NCBI GenBank assembly: GCA_016718565.1
Contig: JADKCZ010000003.1
Span: 186,001-250,000 of the forward strand
Length of the DNA: 64,000 nt
Direction: 5' to 3'
Source of the DNA: Anaeromyxobacter sp.
GTDB lineage: Bacteria > Myxococcota > Myxococcia > Myxococcales > Anaeromyxobacteraceae
Part shown: one piece after another, positions 44,426-51,003 of the stretch
How the letters are laid out: every line of letters begins with the position of its first letter
Numbering within the stretch: the first letter of the stretch is position 1
Made by a program: the position numbers and the translations under genes
Notes under the pieces: model-generated
Databases searched by the model: none
Told to the model about the DNA's origin: nothing
What the model saw: the letters and a program-made list of their open reading frames with translations, nothing else

Positions 44426-44794
44426 TCAGTCGTTCCAGTCCAGGACGCCCTTCTTCCAGACGTAGACCAGGCCGATGACCACGGTGAAGACGAAGATGGC
44501 CATCTCGATGTAGCCAGCCCAACCCAGCTCGGTGAAGAGGACGGCCCACGGGAACAGGAAGATCGCCTCGATGTCGAAGACGATGAAGAGGAGCGCGACC
44601 ACGTAGAACTTCACGCCGAAGCGGTCCCGGGCGGAGCCGACCGGCTCCGACCCACACTCGAATGGGGCGGACTTGACCGCGCTCGGACGCCGCGGGCCGA
44701 GGGTGTTGGCCAGCGTCAGGAGGAGGAAGGCCTGCCCGACCGCGACCAGCAGGACCACACCGATGGGGAAGTAGGTCTGGAGGGGTGTGAGCAT
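44426..44794 (-). CDS. nuoA: NADH-quinone oxidoreductase subunit A (leftward cluster)
   Basis: 122 residues with three membrane helices. The signature is SAPFECGSEPVGSARDRFGVKFYVVALLFIVFDIEAIFLFPW, with the conserved Cys of loop 1 and the acidic residues in helix 2. I prefer ATG at 44794 (MLTPLQTYFP); an ATG eight codons upstream (44818) lies within a TGGGCA-N7-TGCCCA palindrome and may not be used. First gene of the leftward operon nuoABCDGHI. Confidence 0.93.
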   Translation of the reverse strand: MLTPLQTYFPIGVVLLVAVGQAFLLLTLANTLGPRRPSAVKSAPFECGSEPVGSARDRFGVKFYVVALLFIVFDIEAIFLFPWAVLFTELGWAGYIEMAIFVFTVVIGLVYVWKKGVLDWND

Positions 44795-44811
44795 AGAGAG
44801 GGGGTGTCGGG

Positions 44812-44830
44812 TGGGCATTCTAAGTGCCCA
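44812..44830. promoter_or_regulatory. Operator-like palindrome between the divergent nuo operons
   Basis: TGGGCA (44812-44817), seven bases, TGCCCA (44825-44830): perfect 6 bp arms with a centre-to-centre spacing of about 13 bp. It lies at the 5' end of the leftward nuoA. A second small palindrome, TTGA-N5-TCAA, is at 44837-44849. Both could bind a dimeric regulator; unproven. Confidence 0.3.
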
Positions 44831-44863
44831 GATCCGTTGAATTCGTCAAGCGAAATGCGGCTC

Positions 44864-44891
44864 TTGACTTCACAGTCTCGATCAGTAGACT
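44864..44891 (+). promoter_or_regulatory. Sigma70-type promoter of the rightward nuo operon
   Basis: TTGACT (44864-44869) and TAGACT (44886-44891) are 16 bp apart, in one of the A/T-richest patches of the window. Transcription would begin near 44898, leaving about 39 bases of leader before nuoA. I found no equally good promoter for the leftward operon; TTGACG at 44849-44844 (minus) lacks a -10 at good spacing. Confidence 0.5.
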
Positions 44892-44936
44892 GCCGCGGCT
44901 TCACATCCCCACAACAAACGACACGGGGTATCCCTG

Positions 44937-45380
44937 ATGGGCTTCGAGTTTGGCGCCGTTCTGGTGTTCGCCATCGTCGCCGTTGGGTTTGCCTTTGGTG
45001 GCATCACCCTGTCGCGGGCCATCGGCCCCCGCATCTACAACGCCGAGAAGTCCACCATCTACGAGTGCGGCGAGCGCCCCATCGGGGTTGCCTGGTTCAA
45101 CTTCAACCCCCGCTTCTACCTGGTGGCCCTGGTCTTCGTGATCTTCGAGGTCGACATCGCCCTCACCTTCCCGGTGGTGGCGGTCTACCGCAGCTGGACC
45201 GAGGCCAGCCCGATGCTGGGATGGGTCGCCTTCGTCGAGCTGATCCTCTTCGTCTCCATCCTGGTGGTCGGCCTGATCTGGACCTGGGGCCACGGCGACC
45301 TCGAGTGGGTCAAGGGCCTGTCCGCCGACGCCACCAAGACCACCCGCGAGGCCGGCGTGCCGGCCCGCAAGGCCGCCTAG
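44937..45380 (+). CDS. nuoA: NADH-quinone oxidoreductase subunit A (rightward cluster)
   Basis: 147 residues with three membrane helices. The family signature is STIYECGERPIGVAWFNFNPRFYLVALVFVIFEVDIALTFPW-like (here FPVVAVY). It starts the 11-gene operon nuoABCDHIJKLMN. The C-terminal 30 residues form a charged extension that the leftward copy lacks. The ribosome-binding site is weak (GGGGTA). Confidence 0.95.
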   Translation: MGFEFGAVLVFAIVAVGFAFGGITLSRAIGPRIYNAEKSTIYECGERPIGVAWFNFNPRFYLVALVFVIFEVDIALTFPVVAVYRSWTEASPMLGWVAFVELILFVSILVVGLIWTWGHGDLEWVKGLSADATKTTREAGVPARKAA

Positions 45381-45400
45381 GGCCGGGGAGGAGCAGACCG

Positions 45401-45922
45401 ATGCGCGAGAAGCTCGACTCCGGCGTGGGTGGCGACGTCACCCTCTTCCACACCAGCCAGCTCGACCAGCTCATCAACATGGCCCGGGAGAACTCGCTCT
45501 GGTACCTGCTGTTCGGCCTGGCCTGCTGCGGCATCGAGCTGATCCAGACCGGCGGCCCGCGCGCCGACCTGATGCGCTTCGGCGCCATCCCGCGCGCCTC
45601 CCCCCGCCAGGCCGACTTCATGATCGTGGCCGGCACGCTCACCTACAAGATGGCCGAGCGGGCCAAGCTCCTGCACGACCAGATGTCCGAGCCCAAGTAC
45701 GTCATCTCGATGGGCTCCTGCGCCAACTGCGGCGGGCTCTTCCAGCTGGCCTACTCGGTCTGCAAGGGCGTCGACAAGGTGGTGCCGGTGGACGTCTACG
45801 TGCCCGGCTGCCCGCCGCGGCCCGAGGCCCTCACCGAGGGGCTGATCCGGCTGCAGGAGCTGGTGCGCAACGAGCGGTGGGCCGACAAGCGGCGGGCGCC
45901 CGCGGCGGCTGGAGCGGTCTGA
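45401..45922 (+). CDS. nuoB: NADH-quinone oxidoreductase subunit B (rightward cluster)
   Basis: 173 residues. N2 ligands are Cys42-Cys43 (GLACCGIEL), Cys107 (GSCANCGG) and Cys137 (YVPGCPPRPE). GGGGAGGAG precedes the ATG. It lacks the longer N-terminus of the leftward copy and differs from it in nearly every non-ligand block, so the clusters are not a recent duplication. Confidence 0.96.
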   Translation: MREKLDSGVGGDVTLFHTSQLDQLINMARENSLWYLLFGLACCGIELIQTGGPRADLMRFGAIPRASPRQADFMIVAGTLTYKMAERAKLLHDQMSEPKYVISMGSCANCGGLFQLAYSVCKGVDKVVPVDVYVPGCPPRPEALTEGLIRLQELVRNERWADKRRAPAAAGAV

Positions 45923-45979
45923 CGAGTCGTTCGAGGCTGGAGCAGAGGCAGCGAAGCGCGACCTGAGAGGTCGTGGGAC

Positions 45980-46016
45980 GGGGCGAGCGCTCGCGGGAAC
46001 GCGAGTAGCTCGCCCC
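45980..46016 (+). other. Stem-loop between nuoB and nuoC
   Basis: Outer arms GGGGCGAGC (45980-45988) and GCTCGCCCC (46008-46016) enclose inner arms CTCGCG (45990-45995) and CGCGAG (46000-46005), with a GGAA loop, a stable GNRA-type tetraloop. It sits in the largest gap (113 bp) inside the operon, 19 bases before the nuoC start. There is no T run, so attenuation, RNA processing or translation control is more likely than termination. Confidence 0.6.
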
Positions 46017-46035
46017 TGTCGCAAGAGGGAGCGAA

Positions 46036-46641
46036 ATGACGACCAGCGAGATCCACGATCTGCTCAAGGCCCGCTTCGGCGAGGCGGTGGGCGCGCCGCC
46101 CGAGGTGAAGGGCGACACCTGGCTGCCGGTGAAGGGCGAGCGGCTCGTGGAGGTCTGCGCCTTCCTCAAGGAGACCGCCGGGCTGGACTTCGACTTCCTC
46201 GAGGATCTGACCGCGGTCGACTGGCCCAAGCGGAACGTCATCGAGGTGGTGATCCACCTCATGTCCTACCAGCTGAAGCACACCATCAAGCTCAAGGTGG
46301 AGGCCGACCGGGCCGCGCCGGTGGTGCCCTCGCTCTACCCCGTCTGGAAGGGCGCCGACTGGTTCGAGCGCGAGGTCTACGACCTCTTCGGCGTGACCTT
46401 CACCGGCCACCCCGACCTGCGCCGCATCATGCTGCCCGACGACTGGGTCGGCCACCCGCTGCGCAAGGACTACCAGGAGGCCGGCGGCTGGCACGGCATC
46501 TCCAACGAGCGCGAGAACCCGCTGGTGGAGCTGAAGCGGCTCGACGACGCGGCCCGCGCCGAGCTGGCCAGGAACGCCCCGCCGCCCCCGCCGGCGCCGC
46601 CCGCCCCCCCGGCCGCGCCCGCCCCCACCAGCAAGGCCTGA
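46036..46641 (+). CDS. nuoC: NADH-quinone oxidoreductase subunit C (rightward cluster)
   Basis: 201 residues. The 30 kDa signature is WFEREVYDLFGVTFTGHPDLRRIMLPDDWVGHPLRKDY. The C-terminus is a Pro/Ala tail (about 20 residues) not seen in the leftward copy. AGAGGGAG precedes the ATG. nuoD follows after 11 bp. Confidence 0.95.
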   Translation: MTTSEIHDLLKARFGEAVGAPPEVKGDTWLPVKGERLVEVCAFLKETAGLDFDFLEDLTAVDWPKRNVIEVVIHLMSYQLKHTIKLKVEADRAAPVVPSLYPVWKGADWFEREVYDLFGVTFTGHPDLRRIMLPDDWVGHPLRKDYQEAGGWHGISNERENPLVELKRLDDAARAELARNAPPPPPAPPAPPAAPAPTSKA

Positions 46642-46652
46642 TCGGAGGAACC

Positions 46653-47795
46653 ATGGAAAAGCTCATCCTCCGCCGCGTCGACCGGAACAACGAGGAGATG
46701 ATCCTCAACTTCGGTCCCCAGCACCCGTCCACCCACGGCGTCATCAACTTCATCGTCGAGACCGACGGCGAGGTGCTGCGCAAGGCCGTGCCGGACGTGG
46801 GCTACCTGCACCGCTCCATCGAGAAGATCGGCGAGGTCACCGGCTGGCACGGGTTCATGCCCTTCACCGACCGCATCGACTACGTGGCGGCCATGTTCCC
46901 CAACGAGGGGTACGCCACGGCGGTGGAGCGGCTCACCGGCATCGAGGTGCCGCGCCGCGCCCAGTACCTGCGCGCCATCTCCTGCGAGCTGTGCCGCATC
47001 GCCAGCCACCTGGTGTCGCTGGGCACCATGGCCATGGACATCGGCGCCTTCACCCCGATGCTGCACGGCATCCGCGAGCGCGAGACCATCAACGACCTCA
47101 TCGAGGCGCTGTGCGGCGCGCGGCTCACCTACAACTACCACCGCATCGGCGGGGTGGCCTTCGACCTGCCGGAGGGCTGGAAGGAGAAGACCATCGCCTT
47201 CCTGGACCACTTCGATCGCTTCCTGGTGGAGTTCGACCGGCTCATCTCCTTCAACGAGATCTACATCCGGCGCCTCGCCAACGTGGCCATCATCACCGGC
47301 AAGGACGCCACCGAGTACGGCCTGTCCGGCCCCAACCTGCGCGGCTCGGGGGTGGACTGGGACCTGCGCCGCGACCTGCCCTACGGGGCCTACGAGGACT
47401 TCGAGTTCGCCGTCCCGGTGGGCGTGGGCTTCAAGGGCACGGTGGGCGACTGCTACGACCGGTACTACTGCCGCTGCCTGGAGATGGGCGAGTCGAGCAA
47501 GATCGTCCGCCAGGCGCTGCTGCAGCTGCCCGAGGGCGAGATCATGGCGCCCAAGGTCTCGCGCAACCTCAAGGTGGAGGCCGGCGAGACCCTCTCCCGC
47601 GTCGAGTCGGCGCGCGGCGAGATGGCCTTCTACGTGGTGGCCGACGGCACCAACAAGGCCTACCGCGTCCGCACCCGCACCGGCTCCTTCACCGCCATGG
47701 GGATCATCGAGACCGCCAGCCGCGGCCTGATGATCGCGGACCTGGTGGCCCTCATCGCCTCCCTGGACGTCGTCGCCCCGGAGATCGACCGCTAG
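46653..47795 (+). CDS. nuoD: NADH-quinone oxidoreductase subunit D (rightward cluster)
   Basis: 380 residues. NFGPQHPSTHGVINFIVETDGE has the quinone-site His; VPDVGYLHRSIEKIGEV, IGGVAFDLPEGW and DLVALIASLDVVAPEIDR complete the pattern. It is the closer match to typical respiratory NuoD (PQHPSTHG) than the leftward copy (PSHPAMHG). The start has GGAGG upstream. Confidence 0.96.
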   Translation: MEKLILRRVDRNNEEMILNFGPQHPSTHGVINFIVETDGEVLRKAVPDVGYLHRSIEKIGEVTGWHGFMPFTDRIDYVAAMFPNEGYATAVERLTGIEVPRRAQYLRAISCELCRIASHLVSLGTMAMDIGAFTPMLHGIRERETINDLIEALCGARLTYNYHRIGGVAFDLPEGWKEKTIAFLDHFDRFLVEFDRLISFNEIYIRRLANVAIITGKDATEYGLSGPNLRGSGVDWDLRRDLPYGAYEDFEFAVPVGVGFKGTVGDCYDRYYCRCLEMGESSKIVRQALLQLPEGEIMAPKVSRNLKVEAGETLSRVESARGEMAFYVVADGTNKAYRVRTRTGSFTAMGIIETASRGLMIADLVALIASLDVVAPEIDR

Positions 47796-47797
47796 CC

Positions 47798-49168
47798 ATG
47801 CCGCGCACGCCAAAGCTCCCCAAGCTGTCGCCCCGCGCCGTCGTCATCCTCACCCTGGCCGTCGGCCTGGGCCTGCCCGCCGTGCTCTTCGCCGCGGTGC
47901 TGGTCCTCTCGCCGGTCACCAAGCCGCTCATGGTGGACTGGTTCGTCGGCTCGGTGCTGGGCCACGACCCGGCCACCTGGCCCTACACCAAGCTGATCTA
48001 CGGCCTGGTGGTGGGGCTGCTGGCCTTCGTGCTCATCAACTTCGGAGCCATCATCTCCGGCATGACGGTCTGGTGGGAGATGCGCGTCTCCTCCCGCATG
48101 CAGAGCCGCGTCGGATACAACCGCGCCGGCGCCGGCGGCTTCTTCCAGTGGGTGGCCGACGCGGTCAAGCTCCTCTTCAAGGAGGACCTGATCCCGGCCG
48201 AGGCCGACTCGATGCTGTTCCGGGCCGCCCCCTACTTCGTCATGACCGGGTTCGCGCTCACCTTCGTGGCGCTGCCCTTCGGCGAGAGCCTCATCGCCGC
48301 CGACCTGAACGTGGGCATCTTCTACCTGACCGCCGTCACCGCCCTGGTGGTGGTGGGCATCCTGCTGGCGGGCTGGTCCTCCAACTCCAAGTGGGCGCTC
48401 TTCGGCGGCATGCGCTCCGCCGCCCAGGTGGTCTCCTACGAGATCCCGGCCGGCATCGCCCTGATGGTCCCGGTGCTGATGTCCGGCACGCTGTCCATGC
48501 AGGGGATCATCCAGGCCCAGGGCGCCTGGCCCTGGCAGTGGCACGCCTTCACCAACCCGGCCTGCTCGGTGGCCTTCGTCATCTACTTCATCTCGCAGCT
48601 GGCCGAGGGCAACCGCACGCCCTTCGACCTGCCCGAGGCCGAGTCCGAGCTGGTGGCCGGCTACCTCTCCGAGTACTCGGGCTTCCGCTTCGCCCTCTAC
48701 TTCCTGGTGGAGTTCGGCAACCTGTGGGTCATGGCCGCGGTGGCCGCCACCCTCTTCCTCGGCGGGTGGCAGATCCCCGGCGTCGGCCCGGAGGACTACG
48801 CCGCCGCCAAGGGCAGCGGCGCCTTCCCGGCCCTGGCCTGGTGGGGCCTGCAGATCGTCTCGATGGTGGTGATGGCCACCAAGACCATCCTGGTGCTCAA
48901 CGTCATCGTCTGGGTGCGCTGGACGCTGCCGCGCATGCGCATCGACCAGATGATGAACCTCTGCTGGAAGTACCTGGTGCCCTGGGCCTTCGTCACCTTC
49001 GTCTTCTCGCTGCTGTGGCAGCTGGTGGTGGCGCGCGCCCCGGTGCTCTCCACCGCCACCGGGGTGGTGCTCACCCTCGCCTTCCTGGCCACCCTGGTGC
49101 TCTTCGGGCGCCAGGTGAAGGCCAACCTCACCGCGGCCGGCGATCACGTCGACCTCACCAACTGGTGA
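47798..49168 (+). CDS. nuoH: NADH-quinone oxidoreductase subunit H (rightward cluster)
   Basis: 456 residues. Visible blocks are SRMQSRVGYNRAGAGGFFQWVADAVKLLFKEDLIP, AGWSSNSKWALFGGMRSAAQVVSYE and the quinone loop NRTPFDLPEAESELVAGYLSEYSGF. An extra N-terminal segment and an insertion before the last helices make it longer than the E. coli protein. ATG follows nuoD by two bases. Confidence 0.95.
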   Translation: MPRTPKLPKLSPRAVVILTLAVGLGLPAVLFAAVLVLSPVTKPLMVDWFVGSVLGHDPATWPYTKLIYGLVVGLLAFVLINFGAIISGMTVWWEMRVSSRMQSRVGYNRAGAGGFFQWVADAVKLLFKEDLIPAEADSMLFRAAPYFVMTGFALTFVALPFGESLIAADLNVGIFYLTAVTALVVVGILLAGWSSNSKWALFGGMRSAAQVVSYEIPAGIALMVPVLMSGTLSMQGIIQAQGAWPWQWHAFTNPACSVAFVIYFISQLAEGNRTPFDLPEAESELVAGYLSEYSGFRFALYFLVEFGNLWVMAAVAATLFLGGWQIPGVGPEDYAAAKGSGAFPALAWWGLQIVSMVVMATKTILVLNVIVWVRWTLPRMRIDQMMNLCWKYLVPWAFVTFVFSLLWQLVVARAPVLSTATGVVLTLAFLATLVLFGRQVKANLTAAGDHVDLTNW

Positions 49169-49179
49169 ACGGAGCCGCC

Positions 49180-50001
49180 ATGTCCGCACCTCAGACCTAC
49201 AACGGCTCCTTCCGCGACACGGTCAGGTCCATCTGGCACGGCCTGTCCATCACCTTCTCCTACCTGCTGCGCCGGCCCACCACGGTGCAGTACCCCGACC
49301 GCACGCCGCTGCCGGTGCGCGAGACGCTGCCGCCCCGCTACCGCGGGTTCCTCGAGGTGGACGTCGCCATCTGCACCGGCTGCCAGGCCTGCGAGCGGGC
49401 CTGCCCCATCGCCTGCATGCAGATCACCCTGGAGAAGGACCCGGCCAACCCCAAGCAGCGGGTGGTCACGCAGTTCGACATCGACGAGGCCAAGTGCATG
49501 TTCTGCGGCCTGTGCGTCGAGCCCTGCCCCACCGGCGCCATCCAGCACACCCGTGAGTTCGAGGGGTCGATGGCGGACATCCGCAACCTGACCATCCGCT
49601 GGGCCGACCCGCTGGCGCCGTTCCCGGTCTACAAGGTGGACAAGGCCGCCGAGTACTTCCCGCGGGCGGAGCTCGGCTCGCTGGTGCGGGCCAAGTTCAG
49701 CGCGCACCGCTGGAACGCCAACGGCCCGGACTACCTGCCGCCGCCCACGCCGGAGGAGCTGGCCGCCGCCGCCGCCGCCGAGGCCGCCGCCGCCGCTGCG
49801 GCCGCCGCGGCCAAGGCCGCCGCCAAGCCGGCCGCCAAGCCGGCGGCCCCCAAGGCCGCGGCCGAGCCCGCCGCCGCGGCGCCCGCGCCCAGCGCCGCCG
49901 CCGCTCCCGCCCCCGCCCCCGCCGCCCCGGCCCCGGCCGGCGCCGCCGCGGCCCCGGCCTCCCCACCTCCCCCCCCGACCAAGCCGGAGGGCACGCCATG
50001 A
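49180..50001 (+). CDS. nuoI: NADH-quinone oxidoreductase subunit I with Ala/Pro-rich tail (rightward cluster)
   Basis: 273 residues. Ferredoxin motifs CTGCQACERACPIAC and CMFCGLCVEPCPTGA hold two 4Fe-4S clusters. From about residue 188 to the end lies an Ala/Pro/Lys-rich low-complexity tail (AAAAAEAAAAAA, KPAAKPAAPK, PAPAPAAPAP), roughly 85 residues, absent from normal NuoI. The stop overlaps the nuoJ start in ATGA, indicating coupling. The tail may be a flexible tether or drift in a high-GC genome. Confidence 0.94.
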   Translation: MSAPQTYNGSFRDTVRSIWHGLSITFSYLLRRPTTVQYPDRTPLPVRETLPPRYRGFLEVDVAICTGCQACERACPIACMQITLEKDPANPKQRVVTQFDIDEAKCMFCGLCVEPCPTGAIQHTREFEGSMADIRNLTIRWADPLAPFPVYKVDKAAEYFPRAELGSLVRAKFSAHRWNANGPDYLPPPTPEELAAAAAAEAAAAAAAAAAKAAAKPAAKPAAPKAAAEPAAAAPAPSAAAAPAPAPAAPAPAGAAAAPASPPPPPTKPEGTP

Positions 50002-50636
50002 GCAGCCCCGTGAAGCGCAACCTCGTCCGCTGGGCCGCCGGCGCCGCCGCCACCATCGTCTTCGTGGTGGCCATGACCCTGCTGGCCATCAAGCCCGCCG
50101 AGCAGGCGGTGGCGGCCCGCGCCGCGACGCCGCTCACGCTGCCGGACATCCTCTTCTACCTGCTGGCCGCCCTCACGGTGGCCGGCGCCGCCGGGGTGGC
50201 CCTCTCCCGCAACATCCTCTACAGCGCCATCGGCCTGCTCATGGCGCTGCTGGGGGCCGGCTCGCTCTACATCTTCCTGGGGGCCGACTTCCTGGCCGTC
50301 ACCCAGCTGCTGGTCTACATCGGCGGCGTCCTGGTCCTCATCATGTTCGCGGTGATGCTGACCAACCGCATCACCGAGATCACCGTCTCCAACTCCAGCG
50401 TGGGCCTGTTCGGCGGCGTCATGCTCTTCCTGGCGACGGCCCCGGTGCTGGTGGCGGTGGCGGTGCTGACCCCCTTCGCGGCCCAGGTCCCGGGCCCCAT
50501 GGAACACACCACCGCGGCCATCGGCGACGGGTTCCTGACCCGCTGGCTCCTGCCCTTCGAGGTCGCCTCGCTGGTGCTGCTGGCCACCCTGGTCGGCGCC
50601 GTGGTCATCGCCCGCAAGGAGATCAAGGCGGACTGA
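49998..50636 (+). CDS. nuoJ: NADH-quinone oxidoreductase subunit J
   Basis: 212 residues with five membrane helices. The block ALSRNILYSAIGLLMALLGAGSLYIFLGADFLAVTQLLVYIGGVLVLIMFAVMLT is the NuoJ signature, including the pi-bulge helix. An N-terminal helix (about 35 residues) precedes the usual start. Only one copy of J, K, L, M and N exists in this window. Confidence 0.95.
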   Translation: MSSPVKRNLVRWAAGAAATIVFVVAMTLLAIKPAEQAVAARAATPLTLPDILFYLLAALTVAGAAGVALSRNILYSAIGLLMALLGAGSLYIFLGADFLAVTQLLVYIGGVLVLIMFAVMLTNRITEITVSNSSVGLFGGVMLFLATAPVLVAVAVLTPFAAQVPGPMEHTTAAIGDGFLTRWLLPFEVASLVLLATLVGAVVIARKEIKAD

Positions 50637-50693
50637 GGTCTCCCGCCCCGGTCCCCCTCGATCCGGCCCCGCCCCCTAGGCCCTGGAGAACAC

Positions 50694-51002
50694 ATGCAGG
50701 TCTCCCTCCCCCACTTCCTCGTCGTCGGCGCCCTGCTCTTCAGCCTCGGCCTGGTGACCGTCGCCACCCGGCGCAACGCCGTCGGCATCCTGATGGGCGT
50801 CGAGCTCATCCTCAACGGCGCCAACGTCAACTTCGCCGCCTTCAACCACTACGTGGTGGGCGGCATCTCGGGGCAGGTCTTCGCCCTCTTCGTCATCGTG
50901 CTGGCGGCCGCCGAGGCCGCCGTGGGCCTGGCCATCGTCCTCGCCGTCTTCCAGACCTTCAAGACCATCGACGTCCGCTCCGCGGACCTGATGCGGGAGT
51001 GA
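50694..51002 (+). CDS. nuoK: NADH-quinone oxidoreductase subunit K
   Basis: 102 residues with three membrane helices. The pattern LGLVTVATRRNAVGILMGVELILNGANVNFAAF contains the conserved Glu of helix 2, and IVLAAAEAAVGLAIVLAVFQ that of helix 3, which line the proton pathway. The next gene starts one base after its stop. Confidence 0.96.
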   Translation: MQVSLPHFLVVGALLFSLGLVTVATRRNAVGILMGVELILNGANVNFAAFNHYVVGGISGQVFALFVIVLAAAEAAVGLAIVLAVFQTFKTIDVRSADLMRE

Positions 51003-51003
51003 C

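Noticed and set aside
44795..44818. Upstream ATG (44818) as the start of the leftward nuoA
   Set aside because: Both starts lack a clear ribosome-binding site, but the upstream ATG overlaps a palindrome and adds residues not typical of NuoA. The choice remains uncertain.
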